Assembly: GCA_038744785.1 (NCBI GenBank)
Contig: JBCDLX010000004.1
Coordinates: forward strand, 1-64,000
Source: Ovoidimarina sp038744785
GTDB lineage: Bacteria > Pseudomonadota > Alphaproteobacteria > Rhodobacterales > Rhodobacteraceae
DNA: 64,000 bases
Direction of reading: 5' to 3'
A program made the position numbers and the translations under genes. Each line of letters opens with the position of its first letter. Positions within the stretch are counted from its first letter, which is position 1. Shown here piece by piece: positions 15,066 through 23,503 of the stretch. The notes below the pieces were generated by a model. The model saw only the letters and a program-made list of their open reading frames with translations, made no database searches and was not told where the DNA came from.

Positions 15066-16853
15066 TCAGTGGTCGGCCTGCGCCGCAGCGGCACCGCGCG
15101 GCACGCGGACGCTTTCGACAAGCTGCCGGATTTCGGCAGGCAGCTCTTTCGTGAGGCTCGACACCGTGTAGGCAACGGTGAAGTTGATCGCCGCACCGAT
15201 CGCGCCGAACGAGGTCGACTTGATCGTTCCCAGAAGCGGGTCCGCGTCGGTGAAGCTGTTCGTGCCGGGGATGAAGAACCATCCCTTGTGCAGGAAGATG
15301 TAGATCAGCGTCACCAACAGACCGGCCACCATGCCCGCCACAGCGCCATGGTTGTTGATGCGGGTCGAGAAGATGCCCATCATCAGCGCCGGGAAGATCG
15401 AGGCAGCCGCCAGGCCGAAGGCCAATGCCACTGTCTGTGCCGCGAAGCCCGGGGGATTGAGGCCCAGATAGGTCGCGACCACGATAGCCACCGCCATGGC
15501 GATCCGTGCCGACAAGAGCTCGCCCTTTTCGGAAATATTAGGGGTCAACTGGCCCTTCATCAGGTCATGGCTGACGGCTGATGAAATCGCGAGCAGAAGG
15601 CCAGCAGCCGTTGACAGCGCAGCGGCAAGACCGCCCGCAGCCACGAGACCGATCACCCAGCCCGGTAGGTTGGCAATCTCGGGATTGGCAAGCACCAGGA
15701 TGTCACGGTTGAACTTCGTCAGTTCGTTTCCGGCCCATCCGTTCGCCGCAGCCATTGCGGCCATCGCTTCGCTACCGTCATTGTAGTACTGGATCAGGCC
15801 ATCGCCGTTCTTGTCTTCCCAATCGAGAAGACCGGTTTTCTGCCATGTTAGCATCCAGTCGTATTCGGGCGCGCTTTCGATCGTTTCGACCGAGACAGCC
15901 GCCTGATCGGTGCCGTCGGGCCAGAACATCTCGGTGATGTTCAGCCGTGCCATCGCACCCACAGCAGGCGCCGTGATGTAAAGAAGAGCGATGAAGACCA
16001 ATGCCCAGCCAGCCGACCAGCGGGCATCCGACACCTTGGGGACTGTAAAGAACCGCATGATGACGTGCGGCAGACCAGCCGTCCCGATCATCAGCGACAG
16101 GGTAAACAGGACCATGTTGAACGTGTCGCCGTGGTGGGAGGTGTACTCGTTAAAGCCCAGTTCCGTTACGATCTGGTCGAGTTTTGCCAAGAGCGGTTCG
16201 CCCGAAGCTTCATGTGTGCCGAAGAGGCCGAGGCCCGGGATTGGATTGCCGGTCAGCTGCAGCGAGATGAATATCGCCGGGATTGTGTAGGCGAGGATCA
16301 GAACGACGTACTGGGCGACCTGCGTATAGGTGACGCCCTTCATGCCGCCGAAGACCGCGTAAGCGAATACGACACAGGCGCCGATTAGCAGGCCAGCGGT
16401 GTTCGACACCTCAAGGAAGCGACCGAAGGCCACGCCCACACCGGTCATCTGGCCTATCACGTAGGTCGTTGAGGCCACGATCAGGCAGATCACTGCCACA
16501 AGACGCGCGGTCTTTGAATAGAATCTGTCGCCGATGAACTCGGACACCGTGAACTTGCCAAACTTCCGCAAATAGGGCGCCAACAACAGTGCCAGAAGCA
16601 CGTAACCGCCGGTCCAACCCATCAGGAAAGTCGAATTGTCGTAGCCGGTAAACGCGATGAGGCCCGCCATCGAGATGAACGAGGCCGCCGACATCCAGTC
16701 GGCCGCCGTGGCCATCCCGTTGGTGACCGGGTGAACGCCGCGTCCCGCGGCGTAAAACTCGGATGTCGACCCGGCTCGGGCCCACACCGCGATGCCGATG
16801 TAAAGCGCGAAGGACGCGCCTACAAACAGCAGGTTGATGGTAAATTGATCCAT
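15066..16853 (-). CDS. Sodium:solute symporter, acetate-permease-like (VC_2705 subfamily)
   Basis: 595 residues, about 13 membrane helices. Hallmarks of the SSS family are seen: EFYAAGRGVHPVTNGMATAADWMSAASF near the N-terminus (read as two adjoining motifs, EFYAAGRGV and GMATAADWMSAASF), GWTGGYVLLALLLAP, and the long central insert of this subfamily (about residues 300-390). It is expected to take up acetate or another small monocarboxylate with sodium. The preceding gene encodes the DUF4212 small subunit, 18 bases away, and acs lies just upstream in the same direction, so uptake and activation of acetate are encoded together. Substrate is inferred from context. Confidence 0.88.
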   Translation of the reverse strand: MDQFTINLLFVGASFALYIGIAVWARAGSTSEFYAAGRGVHPVTNGMATAADWMSAASFISMAGLIAFTGYDNSTFLMGWTGGYVLLALLLAPYLRKFGKFTVSEFIGDRFYSKTARLVAVICLIVASTTYVIGQMTGVGVAFGRFLEVSNTAGLLIGACVVFAYAVFGGMKGVTYTQVAQYVVLILAYTIPAIFISLQLTGNPIPGLGLFGTHEASGEPLLAKLDQIVTELGFNEYTSHHGDTFNMVLFTLSLMIGTAGLPHVIMRFFTVPKVSDARWSAGWALVFIALLYITAPAVGAMARLNITEMFWPDGTDQAAVSVETIESAPEYDWMLTWQKTGLLDWEDKNGDGLIQYYNDGSEAMAAMAAANGWAGNELTKFNRDILVLANPEIANLPGWVIGLVAAGGLAAALSTAAGLLLAISSAVSHDLMKGQLTPNISEKGELLSARIAMAVAIVVATYLGLNPPGFAAQTVALAFGLAAASIFPALMMGIFSTRINNHGAVAGMVAGLLVTLIYIFLHKGWFFIPGTNSFTDADPLLGTIKSTSFGAIGAAINFTVAYTVSSLTKELPAEIRQLVESVRVPRGAAAAQADH

Positions 16854-16871
16854 GTTCCCTTGTCCTTTGCT

Positions 16872-17129
16872 TTACTGTTCGTCGACGCCGTGTTCGCAGT
16901 CGAGCTTGTTCATGCGCCAGGCGTAATTGAAGATCAGCGCAAGAAAGACGATGATCGAACCTTGCTGGGCGAACCAAAAGCCAAGGTCGGTCCCGCCGAC
17001 GGCGATCCCCGACAGGACCGGACGCAGCAGGATGCCAAAGCCGAAGGACACAAGGGCCCAGACGGCAAGGCTCCACATGATGATCCGCAGGTTTGCGGAC
17101 CAGTAGGCGTTGTTCTTATCGTCAGACAC
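16872..17129 (-). CDS. DUF4212 small subunit of sodium/solute symporter
   Basis: 85 residues. The GTG at 17129 is taken as start because it has a strong ribosome site (GGGAGGAG) at the right distance and begins with the family's usual N-terminus (SDDKNNAYWSANLR). Two membrane helices (about 17-36 and 50-72) with the conserved GFWFAQQGSI and YAWRMNKLD motifs. This family is found immediately upstream of VC_2705-type symporters and probably forms a complex with them. The open frame extends upstream, but that part shows a frameshift signature and is annotated separately. Confidence 0.88.
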   Translation of the reverse strand: MSDDKNNAYWSANLRIIMWSLAVWALVSFGFGILLRPVLSGIAVGGTDLGFWFAQQGSIIVFLALIFNYAWRMNKLDCEHGVDEQ

Positions 17130-17333
17130 GGAGTTTCTCCTCCCATGTTTGAGGGTTGCAAGTGACCGGCGCCGCCAAAACACGGGCACCGGGGATCGTC
17201 TCGCCAAGGTCCTTTCGACGATGGCGGTCAGCTCTTGTTCGACGGTTTCGATGGGCTGTATGGCTGTGACCCCTGTCGGCATATCCTTGTTCGCGTCGTA
17301 GGACTGCATCGGCGCGTTTTGGGCATGATGCAC
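17122..17333 (-). pseudogene. Possible small gene with frameshift upstream of DUF4212 gene
   Basis: Reading down the minus strand from 17333 (GTG) or 17309 (ATG), one frame looks protein-like up to about 17214 (MQSYDANKDMPTG, IETVEQELTAIVE) and then turns arginine-rich. In the next frame an arginine/histidine-rich stretch turns protein-like at the same point (KDLGETIPGARVLAAP, then CNPQTWEEKLRV) and stops with TGA at 17124-17122, overlapping the DUF4212 start. Adding one A to the AAA run near 17212 would join both into a protein of about 60-70 residues. So this is either a gene broken by a one-base deletion or a sequencing error. No family recognised. Confidence 0.4.
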
Positions 17334-17360
17334 TTCAAGTCTCGTGGCGGCGGGCTCGGC

Positions 17361-17534
17361 TTAGTCATCTGCTTGACGCTTGAGTTCGATGCTGCCGCAA
17401 TTGTCGCAAACGCCGTCTTCGGCAGGAGTCTTGAAACGGTCCAGAAGCTTGCGCGCCTGGGTCCCTTTGCCCACGCCCCGGTGGGCGGGTTGGATCAGGT
17501 CAATGACGCCTTGCGTGAAAGTTGATCGGTCCAT
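17361..17534 (-). CDS. Small CxxC protein downstream of acs
   Basis: 57 residues, starting 13 bases after the acs stop: it begins MDRSTFTQGVIDLIQPAHRG and ends with VCDNCGSIELKRQADD. The CxxC pair followed by GSIELKR could be half of a metal or redox site. GC-rich third positions and the tight spacing behind acs support a real gene. Its frame stays open beyond the TAA into the putative frameshifted ORF that follows. Family not recognised; a role linked to acetate metabolism is only positional inference. Confidence 0.55.
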   Translation of the reverse strand: MDRSTFTQGVIDLIQPAHRGVGKGTQARKLLDRFKTPAEDGVCDNCGSIELKRQADD

Positions 17535-17546
17535 CGTACCGACCCG

Positions 17547-19514
17547 TCAAGCATCGGCGCGGTTTGCGATCAGGTCGTCGACCACCGATGGATCGGCCAG
17601 CGTCGAGGTGTCGCCCAATGCGCCAAAGTCATTCTCGGCGATCTTGCGTAGAATCCGGCGCATGATCTTGCCTGATCGGGTCTTGGGCAGGCCCGGAGCC
17701 CATTGGATTACATCGGGCTTGGCGATGGGGCCAATCTCGGTCCGGACCCATTTCTGAAGCTCGGCAACAAGGTCATCGGACGGGTCCACCCCGTCCATCA
17801 GGGTCACATAGCAGTAAATGCCCTGGCCCTTGACGTCATGGGGGAAGCCCACCACGGCGGCCTCGCTGACGGTCTCATGTGCGACCAATGCGCTTTCGAC
17901 CTCGGCCGTGCCCATCCGGTGGCCCGAGACGTTGATGACGTCGTCGACGCGGCCCGTGATCCAGTAGTAGCCGTCCTCGTCCCGGCGGCAGCCATCGCCC
18001 GAGAAGTAGTAGCCCTTGAACATCTCGAAATAGGTCGACACGAACCGGTCATGGTCGCCCCAGACGGTGCGCATCTGTCCGGGCCAGCTGTCCTTGATTG
18101 CCAGGACGCCTTCGGTCGCTCCGTGCAGCTCGTTGCCATTGTCGTCAAGGATCACTGGTTGCACCCCAAAGAATGGGCGCGTGGCCGCCCCTGGCTTGGT
18201 TGGTGTGGCACCGGGCAGGGGCGCGATCAGGATGCCGCCCGTTTCGGTTTGCCACCAGGTGTCCACGATCGGGCACTGCCCCTTACCGATATTGTCATTG
18301 TACCAATGCCAGGCTTCGGGATTGATCGGTTCACCGACCGAGCCGAGAATACGCAGGGAGGAAAGATCGTAATTCTCGACCCAGTCGGTGCCTTTGCCCA
18401 TCAACGCGCGAATGGCGGTGGGGGCGGTGTAGAATTGGGTGACTTTGTGCTTCTCGCAGACGGCCCAGAACCGGCCGGCGTCGGGGTAGGTGGGCACACC
18501 TTCGAACATCACCGTGGTCGCGCCGTTCGCGAGCGGACCATAGACGATGTAGCTGTGACCCGTGACCCAGCCCACATCGGCGGTGCACCAATAGACGTCG
18601 CCCTCGTGATAATCGAAGACGTATTGATGCGTCATCGCCGCGTAGGCCAGATAGCCGCCAGAGCTGTGAACGACGCCCTTGGGTTTTCCTGTGGAGCCAG
18701 AGGTGTAGAGGATGAAAAGCGGGTCTTCGGCGTTCATTTCCTCGGGCGGGCAATCGCCGCCCGCTCGCATCGCCAAGTCTTCATAACGGTGATCCCGGCC
18801 CTCGACCCAGTCGATCTGTTCACCTGTGCGCGTTACAACCAGTAGTTTGCAATCGTGCATAACCCGGCGCAGCGCCTTGTCGCAGTTCGACTTAAGAGGT
18901 GTTGACCGGCCACCTCGTGGCGCGTAATCGGCGCAGATCACCAGCTTGGCGTCGCAACCGTTGATCCGGTCGGCCAGTGCGTCTGGCGAGAAGCCCGCGA
19001 ACACGATGGAGTGGATTGCACCAATCCGGGCGCAGGCCAGCATCGCATAAGCGGCGGCGGGGATCATTGGTAGATAGATAACGACACGATCGCCCTTGGT
19101 GACGCCCAGACCCTTCAGCACGTTGGCAAAGACCGAAACTTCGCGTGCCAGATCAGAGTACGTGATGTGCTGCGCGTCGTCTTCGGGGCTGTCAGGCTCC
19201 CAGATGATCGCGGTCTGATCGCCCCGGGTTTCAAGGTGCCGGTCTATACAGTTCGACGCGACGTTAAGCGTTCCGTCTTCGAACCATTTGATCGATACGT
19301 CGTCATAGGTGAACGACGTATTTTTCACCTTAGAGTAGGGTTTGATCCAATCCAGACGATGTCCGTGCTCGCGCCAGAACACCTCCGGATCGGTGACGGA
19401 TGCCTCATAAAGCGCTCTGTAGCTCGCCGCGTCGGCATGCGCGGCCTCAGCGATGCTGCGCGGCGGAAGGTAGATCGGCTCGGTGCGGTCGGTGGCTGGG
19501 GGCTGAATGGTCAT
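17547..19514 (-). CDS. acs: Acetyl-coenzyme A synthetase
   Basis: 655 residues from the ATG at 19514, which has a GGAGGA ribosome site; this matches the usual length of about 650. Adenylate-forming motifs are intact: YTSGSTGKPKG (P-loop), a WWQTETGG motif, YFSGDGCRRDEDGYYWITGR, and the C-terminal PKTRSGKIMRR with the lysine that is acetylated to switch the enzyme off in known Acs proteins. It converts acetate, ATP and CoA to acetyl-CoA in the cytoplasm. First gene of the minus-strand acetate module with the DUF4212/SSS symporter downstream. The AT-rich region upstream (19565-19720) probably holds its promoter. Confidence 0.96.
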   Translation of the reverse strand: MTIQPPATDRTEPIYLPPRSIAEAAHADAASYRALYEASVTDPEVFWREHGHRLDWIKPYSKVKNTSFTYDDVSIKWFEDGTLNVASNCIDRHLETRGDQTAIIWEPDSPEDDAQHITYSDLAREVSVFANVLKGLGVTKGDRVVIYLPMIPAAAYAMLACARIGAIHSIVFAGFSPDALADRINGCDAKLVICADYAPRGGRSTPLKSNCDKALRRVMHDCKLLVVTRTGEQIDWVEGRDHRYEDLAMRAGGDCPPEEMNAEDPLFILYTSGSTGKPKGVVHSSGGYLAYAAMTHQYVFDYHEGDVYWCTADVGWVTGHSYIVYGPLANGATTVMFEGVPTYPDAGRFWAVCEKHKVTQFYTAPTAIRALMGKGTDWVENYDLSSLRILGSVGEPINPEAWHWYNDNIGKGQCPIVDTWWQTETGGILIAPLPGATPTKPGAATRPFFGVQPVILDDNGNELHGATEGVLAIKDSWPGQMRTVWGDHDRFVSTYFEMFKGYYFSGDGCRRDEDGYYWITGRVDDVINVSGHRMGTAEVESALVAHETVSEAAVVGFPHDVKGQGIYCYVTLMDGVDPSDDLVAELQKWVRTEIGPIAKPDVIQWAPGLPKTRSGKIMRRILRKIAENDFGALGDTSTLADPSVVDDLIANRADA

Positions 19515-19683
19515 TCGAGAGTCCTCCGCTTGCTCATACATCGCGCAAGACTCGCAGCGGCCTTGCAAAGTAAATTGTGTAAATATTTTTAGCAGAGCTG
19601 GAGAAAATTATGTTTTTAAACAGTAAAATGCAAAAAAATTTTGTGAACAACGTAACGAAAAGCTGAGTTAAATGGTAAATTAA

Positions 19684-19700
19684 TTTGCAAAACACGCAAA
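19684..19700. promoter_or_regulatory. TTTGCAAA-type repeat upstream of acs
   Basis: TTTGCAAA (19684-19691) is followed by ACAC and GCAAA, with related TTGCAAA (19563-19569) and TGCAAA (19629 onward) elements in the same AT-rich stretch. Short-chain acyl regulators (ScfR family, such as PccR, and RamB in actinobacteria) recognise TTTGCAAA-like sequences, so this may be an acetate-responsive control region for acs. No terminator or gene is seen in 19515-19912. Confidence 0.35.
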
Positions 19701-19912
19701 AATACCAGTGTCATCAGGGGTGCAGTCGATTGCTTGGGCTGGGCAACAGCAGCCCGATCGCAGCGGTGTTTGCGATAACACTGCACGTGTCGAGACAGGG
19801 CGTGTCTGTCACGTGCTTCTGACAGCCGGATGTCTGACCCTCGCGACATCAGCGAAAGCGTGCGCGCAGCTAGGTGATTCGCGACGGCTGCACGCGGGGG
19901 GTGTTCGACGTA

Positions 19913-20935
19913 TCAGGCGTTGGCGTGTGCCGCGGGGGCTCCAGTGGTCTCGCGAACCACAAGATCGGCCGGAACCAATGACAGGGATGGCGGTGCTTCG
20001 GGGGCACGAATGCGGTCGATCACGACGCGACCAAGCTTTTGCCCAAGCTGGTAGGGCGACACGGCCATTGTGGTCAGCGGCGGTGTCGCAAGCGCTGCGT
20101 CCTGAATGTCGTCGAACCCCACAATCGAGACGTCGGAACCCGGCAATAGCCCCATCCTTGCCAGCGCCAAAGAGGCGCCAATGGCGACAATATCGCCGTT
20201 GCAAACCACCGCCGTGACACCGGGTTGGCTGGCCATCATCTCTGTCATAGCCGTCATGCCCGCGATCTTGTCGTCTGCAGAGTCCACAACAATTGCGGGT
20301 CCCAGCCCGTGTCTTGCCAACGTTTCACTATAACCCCGGATCCGCTCTGCGCGGACCGCAACGCGCGCGGTGCCGCCCAGGAACGCGATGTTTCGGTGGC
20401 CCAGCTCGATCAGATACGTGGTCGCCTTGGCCGTCGCCTTGGCGTTTTCGATCCCAATATGGTCAAGCCCGGGTGCGTCCGGTTCCCGCAAGAACGTGAC
20501 CGTTGGCAATCTGTGCGTCTTCAAGAGGTCGAATGTCTCGGCAGGGGTGTTCTGCGCGGGCACCCAGATCAGGCCAGCGCGCGAACTTCGGATAAACGCC
20601 TCGATTTGCTTGCGCTGGTGGGTGGCGTCGTCGCGCGCATCGAGTACTGACAAAAGGTAGCCTTCAGAGTCCAAAAGGTCGCTGACGCCGCTGATCACCT
20701 CGGCGTTGAACGGGTTGGCAATCTGATGGATTGCAAGCCCGATCTCGCGGCTGTCGCCCGACCGCATCGAAGCCGCGCGACCATCGGGCACATAGTTCAG
20801 TTTCTTTGCGGTCTTCAGAACCTTCTTGCGCGTCTTGTCCGAAATACGGCCCGTGCCGCGCATCACCTGACTGGCGGTCGCGACAGACACTCCGGCCTCG
20901 CGTGCAACAGTTTGAAGCTTGGGCTTTTCGGTCAT
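19913..20935 (-). CDS. LacI-family transcriptional regulator
   Basis: 340 residues from the ATG at 20935, where the helix-turn-helix begins directly (LQTVAREAGVSVATASQVMR, about residues 7-26). The periplasmic-binding-protein-like effector domain follows (about 60-335; ISIVGFDDI-type motif seen as VSIVGFDDIQDAALATPPL). An upstream ATG at 21031 would add 32 residues that do not fit. Divergent from a sugar-type ABC importer and glycoside hydrolase; near-palindromic operators lie in both promoter regions (20986-21003 and 21088-21105), so it very likely represses the cluster and itself until the imported sugar or derivative binds. Confidence 0.92.
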   Translation of the reverse strand: MTEKPKLQTVAREAGVSVATASQVMRGTGRISDKTRKKVLKTAKKLNYVPDGRAASMRSGDSREIGLAIHQIANPFNAEVISGVSDLLDSEGYLLSVLDARDDATHQRKQIEAFIRSSRAGLIWVPAQNTPAETFDLLKTHRLPTVTFLREPDAPGLDHIGIENAKATAKATTYLIELGHRNIAFLGGTARVAVRAERIRGYSETLARHGLGPAIVVDSADDKIAGMTAMTEMMASQPGVTAVVCNGDIVAIGASLALARMGLLPGSDVSIVGFDDIQDAALATPPLTTMAVSPYQLGQKLGRVVIDRIRAPEAPPSLSLVPADLVVRETTGAPAAHANA

Positions 20936-20985
20936 CTGTTCCCGCTGGTGGTCCGGCGTTTCATCAAGCTTTGCAACGCTATGGC

Positions 20986-21003
20986 AGGTGTAACGTTTTA
21001 TCA
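20986..21003. promoter_or_regulatory. Putative LacI-type operator (autoregulatory)
   Basis: AGGTGTAACGTTTTATCA, centred on AACGTT, matches the 18-bp site at 21088-21105 at most positions. It lies 50 bases upstream of the regulator's start codon. The centres of the two sites are 102 bases apart, which would allow looping. Confidence 0.5.
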
Positions 21004-21079
21004 AGTTTTGTGGTGAAATCCTCGTAACCATATTTAAAATATATAGAAATTATAATCCTGGCTTTGTAGGAAATCATCG

Positions 21080-21112
21080 TTGACAAATGGTAGAACGTTA
21101 TACCATGATAAT
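21080..21112 (+). promoter_or_regulatory. Promoter with LacI-type operator for the ABC importer operon
   Basis: TTGACA (21080-21085) is a perfect -35. CATGAT (21104-21109, 18-base spacing) is the better placed -10; GATAAT (21107-21112) is also possible. Between them is TGGTAGAACGTTATACCA (21088-21105), palindromic except for one base pair and with a central CG as in LacI/PurR operators. A bound repressor would block RNA polymerase. Confidence 0.65.
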
Positions 21113-21271
21113 CGCCATAAGCTGGAGCATTCGGGCCAGTGTGGCTCGAACCAATCTCTGGAAGAAGGAATTGCGGGGCGTGGGAGGCGTTCTGAGTTCG
21201 GGACGCAGCGCACGACCCGCGGAATGCGCGGCGGTCCGCCGCCGCGAAGGGTAAGACACCGGGAGGACATC

Positions 21272-22537
21272 ATGACACTTAGAACCAAATTGGCCGGCGC
21301 AGTATCTGGGCTGGCGATTCTTGTTTCCGCGACCGCCGTCCAGGCAGAAATTCTGTTCTGGTCGACGCAAGCCAAGCCTGTCGAGGAAGCCCAGGCGATG
21401 CGCGAGCAGGTGCTCGATGGCGCGGGCGAGGTTGACTATCAACCAAACGATGGCGGCCCCTGGCTGACCCGCCTGAACGCTGAACTGCAGGCCGGATCGG
21501 GTACGATCGGGGTTCTTGGCGCGCTGCATGGCGATTTTTCGGCAATGAGCCCGGATGATCTGGTTGATCTTGACGAGATGGGTCTGGGGGCAGCCAGCGA
21601 TACGTTCAACGAGCTGGCCAAGCTGGGCACCGAGGGCGCGCAATACATCCCGTGGATGCAGGCCAGCTACATCATGGCCGCCAACAAGAAGGCGCTCGAA
21701 CACCTGCCGGAAGGCGCAGACATAAACGCGTTGAGCTACGATGAACTTATCCAGTGGTCGGCAAATGTCATGGAAGCGACGGGAGAAGCCAAGTTCGGGT
21801 TCCCGGCAGGCCCCAAAGGTCTGAAGCACCGCTTCTTTCAGGGCTATCTTTATCCGTCCTACACCAACGGCGTCGTCCGGACATTCGCGTCGGCCGAGGC
21901 TGTGACGGCATGGGAAAAGATGAAAGAACTTTGGGCGGTCACGAACCCTGGCTCGACCAACTTCTCGTTCCTTCAAGAACAGTTGCTGAACGAAGACGTC
22001 TGGATCGCGTTCGACCACACGTCGCGCCTGGCGTCCGCGTTTAACGAGCGACCGGACGATTTCGTGGCCTTCCCCGCACCGGCAGGCCCAGCGGGCCGTG
22101 GTTTTATGCCGGTGATTGCCGGTGTCGCCATTCCGCGTACCGCACCTGACATGGACGCAGCCAAAGCGCTGGTCGCGCACATGCTGAAGCCCGAAACGCA
22201 GATCGCGACGCTGCGGGCAACGAATTTCTTCCCGGTTGTGGATGTTGCATTGCCAGATGACTTGCCGCCTGCAGTTCAGGCTGCGGGTGCAGCGGTTGCA
22301 ACGATGAGCGCGTCCCCGGACGCCAACCCGGGCCTTCTGCCCGCAGGTCTTGGCGACAAGGGCGGCGATTTCAACCGCGTGTTCGTCGACACGTTCGAGC
22401 GGATTGTGCTGGCTGGTCAGCCCATCGACGCGGTGCTGGAAGATCAGAAGGCAGCGCTGCAGCGCATCATGGACGAAACTGGTGCGCCGTGCTGGGCGCC
22501 CGATGCGCCGTCCGAAGGGGCGTGCCCGGTCGAATAG
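21272..22537 (+). CDS. ABC transporter extracellular solute-binding protein (family 1, sugar type)
   Basis: 421 residues from the ATG at 21272, preceded by GGGAGGA. Signal peptide (MTLRTKLAGAVSGLAILVSA, cleavage probably after VQA), then a two-lobe binding protein (EILFWSTQAK near the mature N-terminus; an aromatic-rich C-lobe). Cysteine pair near the C-terminus (APCWAPDAPSEGACP). It delivers a carbohydrate-like ligand to the two permeases that follow. Two hairpins after the gene (22546-22605) probably give higher expression of this component. Controlled by the LacI operator upstream. Ligand unknown; the hydrolase at the end of the operon suggests a glycoside such as glucosylglycerate or mannosylglycerate. 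Confidence 0.88.
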   Translation: MTLRTKLAGAVSGLAILVSATAVQAEILFWSTQAKPVEEAQAMREQVLDGAGEVDYQPNDGGPWLTRLNAELQAGSGTIGVLGALHGDFSAMSPDDLVDLDEMGLGAASDTFNELAKLGTEGAQYIPWMQASYIMAANKKALEHLPEGADINALSYDELIQWSANVMEATGEAKFGFPAGPKGLKHRFFQGYLYPSYTNGVVRTFASAEAVTAWEKMKELWAVTNPGSTNFSFLQEQLLNEDVWIAFDHTSRLASAFNERPDDFVAFPAPAGPAGRGFMPVIAGVAIPRTAPDMDAAKALVAHMLKPETQIATLRATNFFPVVDVALPDDLPPAVQAAGAAVATMSASPDANPGLLPAGLGDKGGDFNRVFVDTFERIVLAGQPIDAVLEDQKAALQRIMDETGAPCWAPDAPSEGACPVE

Positions 22538-22545
22538 ACCTCCCG

Positions 22546-22605
22546 CAGGGGCGAGTAACTTGCGCCCCTGTACCCAATGGTTCGGGCCTCTTGCGGGTCC
22601 GAACC
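22546..22605 (+). terminator. Two tandem hairpins after the binding-protein gene
   Basis: CAGGGGCG / CGCCCCTG (22546-22553 with 22563-22570) and GGTTCGG / CCGAACC (22579-22585 with 22599-22605). No T-run. Probably processing or attenuation structures between the binding protein and the permeases. Confidence 0.55.
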
Positions 22606-22657
22606 GACACCTCACCACGCAATCGAGCGCTTTGTCGCAACCCCGGGGGGCAGTCCA

Positions 22658-23503
22658 ATGAACCCGCGATTACTACCCTATGTCCTGATCCTGCCGGTCA
22701 CTCTGTTTCTGTGTCTGTTCTTTCTCTATCCGTTTGTTCTGGTCGCGCAGCAGGCATTCAGCACAGGCTCGGGCTTTACGCTCGACAACTTTCGCGATGT
22801 GACGTCGCACTGGAAGTTCCCGATCTCGCTTCGGAATACATTCCTTTTGGCTGCTGCTGTTGTCCCGGTCCAACTGGCACTGGCGCTCCTGATGGCCACG
22901 ATGGTCAACAAGATGCAAAAGGGGCGCGACCTCATCCTTTACATCTGGACGATCCCCCTTGGGATTTCGGATCTGGCCGCCGGGATCATCTGGCTTGCGA
23001 TCTTTGAACAGTCCGGTTTCCTCAATTCCATGATGGGCGGTCTTGGGCTGATCGACAGTCCGACGAACTTCCTAAGTTATCAAACGCCTTTGATGGTCTT
23101 CATCGCGATCATGCTGGCCGAGATTTGGCGCGCCACGGCAATCATGCTGGTGATCCTGGTCGCGGGCATCGGCTTGATCCCCAAAGAATACTACGAAGCG
23201 GGTGAGGTGTTCGGCGCCACGGCCTGGCAGCGGTTTGTCAGGATTACCCTGCCGATGCTGCGCCCGTCGCTGCAGACGGCCTTGGTCTTGCGCGTAATCC
23301 TGGCGTTCGAGGTCTTTGCCGTCGTTCAGGCGCTCGGTGGAACCCTGTTCCCGGTCCTGATGGGCGAAACCTACACCTACCAGTTTGAGCTTCTGAACAG
23401 CGGTGCGGCTGCGGCGATTGCGCTGATCATCCTCGCAATCTCCATCGCCTTCACGCTCATCATCCTGCGCATCCTGCGCGTCCCGAAAGGAGCCACGATA
23501 TGA
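22658..23503 (+). CDS. ABC sugar transporter permease, MalF/UgpA type
   Basis: 281 residues with six predicted membrane helices; begins NPRLLPYVLILPVTLFLCL. The cytoplasmic EAA loop that contacts the ATPase is present (YYEAGEVFGATAWQRFVRI, then TLPMLRP). It forms the inner-membrane channel with the next gene product, whose start overlaps its stop (ATGA). ATG at 22658 is the only reasonable start. Confidence 0.92.
   Translation: MNPRLLPYVLILPVTLFLCLFFLYPFVLVAQQAFSTGSGFTLDNFRDVTSHWKFPISLRNTFLLAAAVVPVQLALALLMATMVNKMQKGRDLILYIWTIPLGISDLAAGIIWLAIFEQSGFLNSMMGGLGLIDSPTNFLSYQTPLMVFIAIMLAEIWRATAIMLVILVAGIGLIPKEYYEAGEVFGATAWQRFVRITLPMLRPSLQTALVLRVILAFEVFAVVQALGGTLFPVLMGETYTYQFELLNSGAAAAIALIILAISIAFTLIILRILRVPKGATI

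Noticed and set aside
14954..15196. N-terminal extension of the cNMP/CBS/DUF294 protein
   Set aside because: Passes through strong hairpins and the symporter's 3' end; very Arg-rich and outside the family length.
17703..18845. 380-codon open frame on the plus strand across acs
   Set aside because: Antisense to a clearly coding, highly conserved gene; composition is that of a shadow frame.
21098..22618. 506-codon open frame on the minus strand
   Set aside because: Antisense to the whole solute-binding-protein gene, rich in Arg/His/Cys, no motifs; a GC-driven shadow.
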